This document shows positions 1 through 6,868 of a DNA stretch of 17,213 nucleotides, piece after piece. A program made the translations under genes and the position numbers. This DNA comes from JBOGJG01 sp050747825 (GTDB lineage: Bacteria; Acidobacteriota; UBA6911; RPQK01; JBOGJG01), in the NCBI GenBank assembly GCA_050747825.1, contig JBOGJG010000218.1, positions 1 to 17,213 on the forward strand, given 5' to 3'. Position 1 is the stretch's first letter. Every line of letters starts with the position of its first letter. The notes below the pieces were generated by a model. The model was given only the letters and a program-made list of their open reading frames with translations. It made no database searches and was not told the origin of the DNA.

Positions 1-8
1 CGGGATGC

Positions 9-170
9 TCATGGGGGCAACTTCCAGAAAGGACGCAAGATCTCAATCACATTAAGTCACCGACGCCACAATGCGGACAGCGTTGCGAAGATGGAGTGGG
101 GGCCGGTGGCTGGGGTGGGGATGGATGGTGATCGTCCACCCCGGCTGAGCTGGACGACTCGCGGGCGAGA
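9..170 (-). pseudogene. possible transposase C-terminal fragment (zinc-ribbon-like), fused to the eboE remnant
   Basis: Past the point where EboE similarity ends, the reading frame becomes proline/serine rich and ends in a CPHCG motif followed by a stop at about 47-49. If the frame is shifted by one base there, it continues with a short hydrophobic stretch (IEILRPFWKLPP) to a stop at 9-11. A proline-rich linker, a CPxCG knuckle and a short basic/proline tail are what I recall of IS91-like transposase C-termini. I infer that a degraded transposase end was joined to eboE. It could also be random out-of-frame sequence. Confidence 0.25.
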
Positions 171-1108
171 CCTTCCGGCAAATCGGTATAGCGCACCAAC
201 CCTCCTCCGTATTCCTCCACCACCTGATGAAGATAGGTGCTTTCGGCAAAGGGACCCAATAAGGCTTGTGGGCGCCCGTCCCCGCTCCGAAATTGAAGCT
301 TGAGCCCCGAACTGATCTGAACCTTGCAGATCTTGATCCCGGAATCGGCGAGCCGTTCGAGCGCCGCTGCTGGCTGCTCGAACTCTACGGCCATATGGCA
401 GGTGTCGTAGCAGATGCCCAGGTGGCGGCGAGTGATCACTTCTGCCTGCTCAGTCGAAACCCCCAACTCGAACGCCAAGTTTTTTAGGCGATCCAGGTTG
501 AAGATCCAGTCTCGAAAGAAGGCTAATGTCTCATCCACAGTCTCGAGGTAACAGCAAGGCTCCGGCTCCAAGGCCAGCGAAACTGTCTTTCCCGTCTGGA
601 GGCGGAGGGTATTCAGGAAGGCAACGTGGCGGAACAAGAGGTCAGCCATCCGAGACACGTCGTCCGTGGACCGCACGTTGGCTTTAAAAGCTCCCGGGAC
701 GGTGCTGACGCTTCCCTCCAGAGCCGGATCCTCGGGCAGGAGCTTTGCCAGGAGCCGTGCCAGGCGATTGCTGTAATTTAGCCTTCGCTCATCTTTCCAG
801 TCGGGGAGATACACCTCTTCTTTGACGCGCGTCCGATGGAAGATCCCGTAGGGAAAGCCATTGATAGTAAACAGGTAGCAGTTTTGATCGGCTAGAAAAG
901 CCCGAAAACGGGTCAAGTTCTCCGGCTCTTCCAGAGTCTCGGCGGCCTGGGCTGAAAGGCGCAATCCGATTCCGAAAGAGGACTGAGGCGAAAGCTGACC
1001 GCGTATTGGAGGAACGTACTCTTCCAAATTACGGCGCACCTCTTCCCAACTCTCTCCCGGGTGGATATTTGAGCAGTAGGTCAGATGGAATTTGCCGCCA
1101 ATCCTCAT
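47..1108 (-). pseudogene. eboE: EboE-like metabolite-traffic protein, C-terminally truncated
   Basis: The protein resembles EboE of the eboABCDEF cluster, a xylose-isomerase-like TIM-barrel protein linked to moving natural-product precursors across the inner membrane in cyanobacteria and other bacteria. Visible family features are the N-terminal FHLTYCSNIHPGESW, then FGIGLRL, NGFPYGIFH, LALEPEPCCYLET, ICYDTCHMAVEFE and FAESTYLHQVV. The ATG at 1108 matches the family start; an in-frame GTG at 1129 is possible, and neither has a clear SD. Similarity stops after RYTDLPEGLA, near 170. The usual last 80 or so residues, including the W-R-x-H-F-H-V-P segment that helps line the metal site, are missing and replaced by a low-complexity tail. 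No other ebo gene is visible. I expect it to be non-functional, though a small in-frame EboE variant is possible. Confidence 0.75.
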
Positions 1109-1141
1109 AAACTCAGTACCGTAGCACACTTGCGAGGGCTT

Positions 1142-1170
1142 TTAACAACCTTCTTTGGGAAAGCTATGAT
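1142..1170 (+). promoter_or_regulatory. sigma70-like promoter of the dehalogenase unit
   Basis: A TTAACA box at 1142-1147 and a TATGAT box at 1165-1170 are separated by exactly 17 bases. Each is one base from the E. coli consensus. It lies 22 bases before the ATG at 1192 and diverges from eboE. No second promoter of this quality is seen before the next two genes. Confidence 0.5.
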
Positions 1171-1191
1171 GGAAGTAAGGAAGTTCAAAAA

Positions 1192-1473
1192 ATGATCCTC
1201 AAAAGATTAATTGTGATGCTGGCAGTTATAGCGGCCGTACTTTACGGAGTCCATTTCAGCCATACTCACTGGCAAATCAACACGGTCCATGCGCTCGATT
1301 TGTATCCTGAATGTGAGTCCAAGCGCCTTTGCCGAAGTTGCAACTGCAAGGGCGATAAGCAGGCACAGAGACAAAAGGGGGAGCCGGACAATCCGAATAA
1401 CAAGAATTACCCGAGAGCACGCTGCGATAATTACTGCTCTGAGCAGTGTTGCTTTTGCAGTAAAAATCAGTAA
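1192..1473 (+). CDS. small cysteine-rich exported or membrane-anchored protein, unknown function
   Basis: This 93-residue protein belongs to no family I recognise. Residues 6-22 (LIVMLAVIAAVLYGVHF) form one hydrophobic segment after a positive MILKR start, so it is a signal peptide or signal anchor. The rest is hydrophilic and carries nine cysteines in two clusters, CESKRLCRSCNC and CDNYCSEQCCFC, separated by a charged Lys/Gln/Asn linker. Such a layout suits a disulphide-rich or metal-binding extracytoplasmic domain. The start has a purine-rich SD (AAGGAAG) about 8 bases upstream and follows a good promoter. The dehI-like gene begins 29 bases after the stop, so the two are probably cotranscribed. 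Expression is inferred from the promoter, SD and spacing, not from homology. Confidence 0.6.
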   Translation: MILKRLIVMLAVIAAVLYGVHFSHTHWQINTVHALDLYPECESKRLCRSCNCKGDKQAQRQKGEPDNPNNKNYPRARCDNYCSEQCCFCSKNQ

Positions 1474-1502
1474 TCGGAGTAAGAAACTTCGAGGAGGAGC
1501 CT

Positions 1503-2429
1503 ATGTTTGGATTTGGAAGATCCAAGCCGGTACCGGAATATAAAGCCGAGGGCGAAATCGAGCGCGTTTACCACGATATTAAACAGACGCTCCGGGTCAC
1601 AGGCGTGAATCTCAACTTCCGCACCTGGGCGAAATATCCAAAATTCCTGCCGCTCATGTGGGATGCCGTCCGGCCTAATCTGGAGACCCGGATCTTCGAG
1701 GAGACATCCGACCGGGTCCGTGCCGAGGCGGTTAGAATTGCCGATGACCTGGGTCGCCTCAATGCGGTCTCTAAAACACATCTTGGCGCCAGCCAGGCTT
1801 ACCAGGTTCAGGCTGCGCTTGATCTCTATCACTACATCAACCCCAAGCTCCTGTTGTTGACCGCAGGCGTCCAGTTAGCTTTAGAGGGAGAGGCTTTCGG
1901 CCGATATTATCGGATCGATGATGGCATGGAAGTCCTGTCCCGCGGCGCTCCTTTAAAGATGTATCCCATGGAAATGGTCTCTGAGCGGCCGGGCAATTGG
2001 CGCATGCGCCGCCTTTTCAAGGACATCAAAGGCACACTTTCACTCTCGTCAGTCAACAGCGATTACCGAACTCTGGCTCTCTGGCCTGATTACTTGAAAC
2101 GTTCCTGGAAGCGCCTCAAACCGATCACTAAACGCAAGGAGTACCGGCGATATTCAACAGACTTGGGGACACGGGCCCGATCCCTGGCCAGGACGCTCCC
2201 CTATCCCATCCCGCTGTCGCGTGAAAGCGTGGAGGAGGTAGGAGAGAATGCCCGGGAGATCATGGAGACCACTGAGAGTTTTATGAAGTTGCTCCCGTCC
2301 TTGATTATCAACATCGCGCTGTTCCAGCTCGATTGGAAATCTCTGGATCAGGCCACCAAATCCCCGTTTCCAGCCGATACTGTTCCCGCCGCGCCGCGAA
2401 CGGAGGCTGTAGCGGCTTACGGAGGCTAG
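1503..2429 (+). CDS. DehI-family 2-haloacid dehalogenase homologue
   Basis: This 308-residue protein is close to the usual DehI length. It has the family's two internally related halves: IERVYHDIKQTLRVTGVNLNFRTWAKYPKFL near residues 19-49 and MRRLFKDIKGTLSLSSVNSDYRTLALWPDYL near 168-198. DehI enzymes hydrolyse D- and L-2-haloacids, using water activated by an Asp without a covalent intermediate. The Asp of VNSDY is residue 187 and the Asn of YINPK is residue 113. They sit where I recall catalytic Asp189 and Asn114 of Pseudomonas DehI, so catalysis is plausible. No signal peptide is seen, so it is cytoplasmic. A strong SD (GAGGAGGAG) precedes the ATG. The gene ends five bases before the next start. 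The substrate is unknown, and many DehI-like proteins are untested. Confidence 0.85.
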   Translation: MFGFGRSKPVPEYKAEGEIERVYHDIKQTLRVTGVNLNFRTWAKYPKFLPLMWDAVRPNLETRIFEETSDRVRAEAVRIADDLGRLNAVSKTHLGASQAYQVQAALDLYHYINPKLLLLTAGVQLALEGEAFGRYYRIDDGMEVLSRGAPLKMYPMEMVSERPGNWRMRRLFKDIKGTLSLSSVNSDYRTLALWPDYLKRSWKRLKPITKRKEYRRYSTDLGTRARSLARTLPYPIPLSRESVEEVGENAREIMETTESFMKLLPSLIINIALFQLDWKSLDQATKSPFPADTVPAAPRTEAVAAYGG

Positions 2430-2434
2430 ATTTT

Positions 2435-3292
2435 ATGGATTGGCAAGAGTTTCAGTCTCTACAGCAGGTGAGCGAACTGGGAAACCATTTCATCAGCTAC
2501 GCGGATGAGGGTGGGGGAGACCCCGTGGTCTTGATTCATGGAATTCCCACCTGGGGATATCTGTGGGAGGGAGTCATGCAGGGCCTGAGCAAGAGCCGAC
2601 GTGTTCTCGTCCCCGACCTGCTGGGCTTCGGATATTCGGATAAGAGCGACCGTTTCGATCGCTCGATTGATAATCAGGCGAAGATGCTGGCCGCCTGGAT
2701 GGAGAAGATCGGACTGGCTCTTGCGGATTTCGTCGGCCACGATATCGGGGGAGGTGTCGCGCTGCGCCTGGCCGTCTCCTTTCCCGAAAAGGTCAGGAGC
2801 TTATGTGTGATGAACACGGTCTGCTACGATTCCTGGCCGGTCGAAATGATGCTGCAGCTCGGGCATCCTTCAGCCCGCCGCCTGATGTCCGCTTCCGCTT
2901 ACATCGCGGTGCTTTCCAAAGCCTTGCGGCAGGGCTTCGCCTCCTCGCCGTCCAAGAAATTCGTACAGGGGCTGCTGACTCCCTACCGGACGGAAGTGGG
3001 CAAAGTTTCGCTGATCCGCAATGCCACCGCCCTGAATACCAACCTGACTACTGAACTGACTCCGCGGCTTTCGCATATCATGGCGCCGACTCTGATCCTG
3101 TGGGGAGAGAACGATGTCTTTCAACTGGTGAAATACGGCGAATGGCTGGCTCGCGACATTCCGGAAGCCAGCCTGATCCGCATCAGCAAGGCCAGGCACT
3201 TCGTCATGGTGGATCAGACGGACCAGGTGATCGACCACCTGGCGAGTTTCCTCACGCCCAGACGAGAGCCGATCGCCGCTCTTCCGGCCTGA
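2435..3292 (+). CDS. alpha/beta hydrolase with Asp nucleophile (haloalkane dehalogenase / epoxide hydrolase type)
   Basis: This 285-residue cytoplasmic alpha/beta-hydrolase has the oxyanion motif HGIPT (35-39), nucleophile elbow GHDIGG with Asp103, acid Asp227 in GEND, and His255 in KARHFVM. An Asp nucleophile is typical of haloalkane and haloacetate dehalogenases and epoxide hydrolases, not esterases. HGIPTWGYLW resembles the HGNPTSSYLW of haloalkane dehalogenases, but the halide-binding Asn is Ile37 and the Trp usually following the nucleophile is Ile104. Haloalkane activity is therefore doubtful. I chose the ATG at 2435 because GGAGG at 2421-2425, inside the last codons of the dehI-like gene, lies nine bases upstream; starts further upstream would overlap that gene. 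The tight spacing implies translational coupling. Confidence 0.85.
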   Translation: MDWQEFQSLQQVSELGNHFISYADEGGGDPVVLIHGIPTWGYLWEGVMQGLSKSRRVLVPDLLGFGYSDKSDRFDRSIDNQAKMLAAWMEKIGLALADFVGHDIGGGVALRLAVSFPEKVRSLCVMNTVCYDSWPVEMMLQLGHPSARRLMSASAYIAVLSKALRQGFASSPSKKFVQGLLTPYRTEVGKVSLIRNATALNTNLTTELTPRLSHIMAPTLILWGENDVFQLVKYGEWLARDIPEASLIRISKARHFVMVDQTDQVIDHLASFLTPRREPIAALPA

Positions 3293-3295
3293 TTC

Positions 3296-3350
3296 GGTCA
3301 CTGGTGACTGGGCAATGGTGATCTTGAACCCCAGTGACCAGTGTGACTAA
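3296..3350 (+). repeat. period-7 repeat forming an imperfect inverted repeat
   Basis: The left side reads as four heptads, GGTCACT, GGTGACT, GGGCAAT and GGTGATC (3296-3323). The right side is CCAGTGA CCAGTGT GAC (3331-3348). Positions 3299-3312 and 3330-3343 are complementary over 14 bases with one mismatch and a 17-base loop. It sits between the hydrolase stop and arsM. There is no T-run, so it is not a standard terminator, but it could end or protect the upstream transcript. Confidence 0.7.
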
Positions 3351-3385
3351 TCCGGTTTACTAGCGAACTTTTCCAGCCATCCAAA

Positions 3386-4378
3386 ATGTCGTACGATTTA
3401 CAACTCATGGAGAGTTATCTAAAAACCACCCGAGACGTATACCGGGAGGCCGCGCTGGCTCCTGAAAAGGGTCTGTGCTGCACGACCACTCCGGTTTGGA
3501 AGCTGCCCGAGCTGGAGATCCCACCCAAAATGCTGGAAATGAACTATGGATGCGGAACTACCGTGCACCCCAGAGACCTGGCCGATCAACCCAGGGTGCT
3601 CTATGTCGGCGTGGGCGGAGGAATGGAGTTGCTGCAGTTTGCCTATTTCAGCCGCCGCCCCGGAGGAGTTCTCGGCATCGATCCCGTGGATGAAATGCTA
3701 GCGGCCTGTCATGAGAATCTGAGAACCGCTGAAGAACTGAATGCCTGGTTCAGGCGCGATTTTATCGACCTGAAGCAGGGAGACGCGCTCGATTTGCCTG
3801 TCGAAGATAAAAGTGTGGATGTTGCGGCTCAGAACTGCCTGTTCAATATCTTTCGTGCCGAGGACTTGAAGCTGGCCCTCAAAGAAATGTACCGCGTTCT
3901 CAAGCCCGGAGGACGCCTGGTGCTTTCAGATCCGGTCTCCGAGACCGAGATGCCGGCCAGCTTGCAAAACGACGAGAGACTCCGGGCCCTTTGCCTGAGC
4001 GGGGCATTGCCCCTGCGGAAATATATCGATTTAATCACCGGTACCGGCTTCGGCACTGTGGAAATCCGCGCCAAACGTCCCTACCGGGTGCTCGATCCTC
4101 GGCATTACGAAACCGATCGGCTCATCTTCCTGGAAAGCGTGGAGGTCTGCGCTATCAAAGATCCGATGCCGAGCGACGGCCCCTGCGTCTTCACCGGCAG
4201 GACCGCCATTTATTTCGGCCTGCAGGAATTTTTCGATGATGGCAAGGGCCATCTCCTGAGCCAAAACCAGCCTCTGTCGGTTTGTGACAAGACGGCAGCG
4301 GCCGTGCAGAACCTGGGCAGGGACGATATCTACATCTCCGAATCCACCTTCCATTACGACGGTGGGGGCTGCTGCTAG
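3386..4378 (+). CDS. arsM: arsenosugar-type arsenite S-adenosylmethionine methyltransferase
   Basis: This 330-residue class I SAM methyltransferase matches the ArsM variant associated with arsenosugar biosynthesis. It methylates trivalent arsenic in the cytoplasm. Features in order: SYLKTTRDVYREAAL, the Cys pair GLCCTTTP (31-32), NYGCGTTVHPRDL (Cys56), SAM motif VLYVGVGGGMELL (71-83), acidic loop GIDPVDEML, AAQNCLFNIF, the methyltransferase motif VLKPGGRLVLSDP, RALCLSG (Cys203), and the C-terminal GGGCC (329-330). The distinctive N- and C-terminal blocks set it apart from short ArsM enzymes. Two ATGs are possible, 3386 and 3407, and neither has a clear SD. The usual partner gene arsS, a radical-SAM enzyme, is not next to it. 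A Fur-type regulator follows after 43 bases. Confidence 0.88.
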   Translation: MSYDLQLMESYLKTTRDVYREAALAPEKGLCCTTTPVWKLPELEIPPKMLEMNYGCGTTVHPRDLADQPRVLYVGVGGGMELLQFAYFSRRPGGVLGIDPVDEMLAACHENLRTAEELNAWFRRDFIDLKQGDALDLPVEDKSVDVAAQNCLFNIFRAEDLKLALKEMYRVLKPGGRLVLSDPVSETEMPASLQNDERLRALCLSGALPLRKYIDLITGTGFGTVEIRAKRPYRVLDPRHYETDRLIFLESVEVCAIKDPMPSDGPCVFTGRTAIYFGLQEFFDDGKGHLLSQNQPLSVCDKTAAAVQNLGRDDIYISESTFHYDGGGCC

Positions 4379-4421
4379 ACCGGCGATCCATTCTTCTGAT
4401 GTGTTATCCTAGTGCTCGATT

Positions 4422-5387
4422 ATGGGAAATCAGAAGGCACTGGCGGAACAGCTCGAAATCTTCTCGACCTATCTCAAAGACAATGGGCTGAAGATGACCC
4501 GCCAGCGCGAGCTTATCGCGAAGAATTTCCTGCAGATCGACGGGCACTTGACCACCGAAGAGGTTTACGACCTGGTCAAGAAGAAGGATCAGAAAATCGG
4601 TTTTGCCACCGTCTTTCGCACCATGAAAGCCTTCACCGATTGCGGACTGGCCCGTGAGATCAATCTGAGTGACGGAGTGGCTCGTTACGAGCCCGTATAC
4701 AAGCGGCCTCAACACTACCACCTGGTTTGTGTCGAATGCAGCCGGACCATCGAGTTCTTCAGCCCGGAACTGCAGCAGCTTCAGGACGAGATCATCTCCC
4801 AATATGACTTTCAGCCGGTGCGCCATCGGTTGCAGATCTTTGGCGTCTGTGAAAACTGCCAGAACAAAACCACCCCCGGTCCGAAAGTCTTCGATTCCGA
4901 TCTGGTCTTTGCGCGCGATGCCCTCAGGATCGCCATGGAAACTGAACAAAGAGGGGTGCACTTTTATTCGTCAGCCCTGGAGACCGTTGCTCACGAGTCC
5001 ACGAAGTCATGCTTCCTTCATATGCTCGAGGATGAAAAGACCCATTTGAGCCGTTTGGAAAAGGAATGGCAACGCCTCCTGCAGAAGGACAAGAAGATCC
5101 TGGACGCGCCGGTATTCCTGCACTTTGACTTCGATGCTCTGAAGCGGATTTTCCCCTCGAAGGATGAGGTGAGAAGCAGGCTTTCGGGGGATATCCGGGA
5201 GAAAGATGCCCTGGAGCTGGCCATGAAGATGGAGAAGGAAGCCCATGACTTCTTCCGCAACTACGCCGACAAATTCAACGACACCAAGGGCCGGGACATC
5301 TTCCTCCAATTTGCGGAAGAAGAGCAGGAACATTACGACCTGATCAAGAGTGAGTACGAGAAGTTGATGGAGACGGCTGGAAACTGA
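4422..5387 (+). CDS. Fur-family regulator fused to a rubrerythrin-like diiron four-helix domain
   Basis: Residues 1-150 are a Fur/PerR-type repressor. They include the winged-helix segment (LKMTRQRELIAKNF through GFATVFRTMKAF), the HYHLVCVEC metal region (His98, His100, Cys103, Cys106) and a second CENC pair (143, 146) for structural zinc. Residues 160-315 form a ferritin-like domain with two helix pairs carrying E/H motifs: METEQRGVH (171-180), LEDEKTH (202-208), MKMEKEAH (268-275) and FAEEEQEH (297-304). There is no rubredoxin domain. Normal Fur proteins are about 140-160 residues, so this one is doubled in length. I infer a cytoplasmic DNA-binding protein whose output may depend on iron, peroxide or oxygen sensed by the diiron site. 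It follows arsM closely and could be its regulator. No SD is obvious before the ATG. Heptad repeats begin within its stop codon. Confidence 0.85.
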   Translation: MGNQKALAEQLEIFSTYLKDNGLKMTRQRELIAKNFLQIDGHLTTEEVYDLVKKKDQKIGFATVFRTMKAFTDCGLAREINLSDGVARYEPVYKRPQHYHLVCVECSRTIEFFSPELQQLQDEIISQYDFQPVRHRLQIFGVCENCQNKTTPGPKVFDSDLVFARDALRIAMETEQRGVHFYSSALETVAHESTKSCFLHMLEDEKTHLSRLEKEWQRLLQKDKKILDAPVFLHFDFDALKRIFPSKDEVRSRLSGDIREKDALELAMKMEKEAHDFFRNYADKFNDTKGRDIFLQFAEEEQEHYDLIKSEYEKLMETAGN

Positions 5388-5477
5388 CGGCTGACAGCTG
5401 ACAACTGACAACTGACAACTGACAAGCCAGCGATCTCGGCTGCCTGAAAATTGACTACTGGGCACTCACCACTGATC
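5384..5477 (+). repeat. two short heptad-repeat blocks between the Fur fusion and the ISNCY-type element
   Basis: Six consecutive heptads lie at 5384-5425: CTGACGG, CTGACAG and four copies of CTGACAA, the first overlapping the TGA stop of the preceding gene. A second block, ACTGGGC ACTCACC ACTGATC, lies at 5457-5477 and resembles the heptads near 3296. The 31 bases between them hold nothing recognisable. Confidence 0.8.
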
Positions 5478-5492
5478 AGGCGAATTTAGACT

Positions 5493-6857
5493 AGTTCCCA
5501 TCCCAGGGGCCTTAAATAATTGAAAATGAAAGAGTAAGGTGGGGGGCTGTACCTCCTTCTGAGCGCCGCATTTGTCCTGCGGGCTGCCATCGTCAAGCAA
5601 CTGCACGGCTTCAGCTATGAGCAGCTGGCCTTTCATCTGATGGATTCTCAAAGCTTCCGGACCTTTGTTCGTCACCCCATGGGGTGGGTTCCCAACAAGT
5701 CCACTCTGCAGCGCAATATCTCGAAGATCTGCGAATCGACCGCCACCGAAAGTAACATTCACCATCCCACCGACAGTAGGCTTCTGTACGATTCGGTGCG
5801 AACCGTGAGCCGGTTACTCGACCAGCTGAAGAAGCGACAGGCCAAGCTGGAACTGAAAGGGCCGTCTGCTGCGCCATTCGTTTTTTCCGATCATACGCGG
5901 CGGGCCAAACGGCGGGCTTACCAGATCGCCAACGGCCGGGGGGCCAAGCGCGAGCAAGCCTATCGCGATCTGTTGAAAGTGGGCCGCAAAACGTACGGCT
6001 ATGGCGTCATGGTTCTGAAAGCCGGTCTGTCGCCCGGCGATCCTCTGACGGTTGCGCTGCTGGTTTCCCTGGAGCATTACCTGAAGCTCATGGCTCAGGT
6101 GATCGATCAGACCGAGCGAAGAATCCTGCGCGGTGAGACAGTGCCTGCCGCCGAGAAGGTCTTTTCGATTTTTGAAGAGCATACCGACATTATCAAGGGG
6201 CAGCGAGAAGCCGTCTATGGCCACAAGATCTTTTTGACCTGCGGACCTTCCTCGCTGATCTTGAACTGCCAAGTGCTGCCTGGAAATCCGGCCGATGTGG
6301 GCCAGCTCCAACCCCTGCTCGAAGCTCATCGAGACGACTACGGTCACTATCCGCATCAATTTGCGACGGACCGAGGCTTTTACAGCCAGGCCAACTTGAA
6401 CTGGGCCAAGGGGGAGGGCATCCAGGATGCCGCCTTTGATCGCAAGGGAAACCTCCAGATCGGCGACATGGTGCGCTCCAGCTGGCTCTACAAGCAGCTG
6501 AAACGTTTTCGCGCCGGCATTGAGGGTTGTATCTCTATGCTCAAGCGAGTCTTCGGGCTCGACCGCTGTACCTGGAAAGGCTGGGAGCACTTCAACCAGT
6601 ACGTGCAGGCTTCCGTGGTCAGCTACAATCTCCTGGTACTCGCCCGTTTACTTCTGATCTGACTTTATCAGCGGTTGCGAACTAGCTCAGCGGCTGCCCT
6701 GGGCCAAGTGCGCGCGCCAAACCTCTTTTTCGAGTTCCTCGGTGCATCGCCCAGCCGCGTGAACTAAAAATCGCTTCTGTCGCCCCTCTCTGATATGCGA
6801 AGTAGTTAAGTATCTGTAACTTACCGATCAGAAAAAGGGCATTCTGAGATGGGAACT
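5493..6857 (+). mobile_element. defective ISNCY-type insertion sequence
   Basis: The element is bounded by inverted ends. AGTTCCCATCCCAG at 5493-5506 matches the reverse complement of 6844-6857 (AGTTCCCATCTCAG) at 13 of 14 positions. Inside is a transposase gene of the ISNCY (IS1202-related) type, followed by about 195 bp of non-coding right arm. No convincing target duplication is seen. The right end lies 11 bases from the stop of the IS110-family gene, so it may have inserted into that element's end. Length is about 1,365 bp. Confidence 0.7.
5538..6662 (+). pseudogene. ISNCY-family transposase, N-terminally truncated with an internal deletion
   Basis: The C-terminal half is a clear DDE transposase of the ISNCY group: VFSIFEEHTDIIKGQREAVYGHK, GNPADVGQLQPLL, FATDRGFYSQANL, AAFDRKG and FRAGIEGCISMLKRVFGLDRCTWKGWEHFNQYV. 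Family-like sequence also precedes the first internal ATG at 5640 (LRAAIVKQLHGFSYEQLAFHL). That frame is open only from 5538 after a TAA and has no good start, so the N-terminus is missing. Between NISKI and NIHHPTDS about 30 residues seem deleted. The catalytic Asp expected in a V-D-S-T context reads CESTATES, with Glu in its place. The protein is probably inactive, although the element ends look intact. Confidence 0.8.
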
Positions 6858-6868
6858 CCTAAGGAACA

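Noticed and set aside
2333..2434. Upstream start for the alpha/beta hydrolase
   Set aside because: It would overlap the dehI-like gene by about 100 bases, lacks an SD, and the family-like sequence starts at 2435.
3299..3343. Rho-independent terminator after the hydrolase gene
   Set aside because: The hairpin has no following T-run and fits better as part of the heptad repeat family.
5384..5425. Possible CRISPR-like array
   Set aside because: The units are seven bases with no spacers; it is a simple heptad tract, and no cas genes are present.
5814..6590. A 258-residue minus-strand open frame
   Set aside because: It is the mirror of a clearly coding transposase frame with no features of its own.
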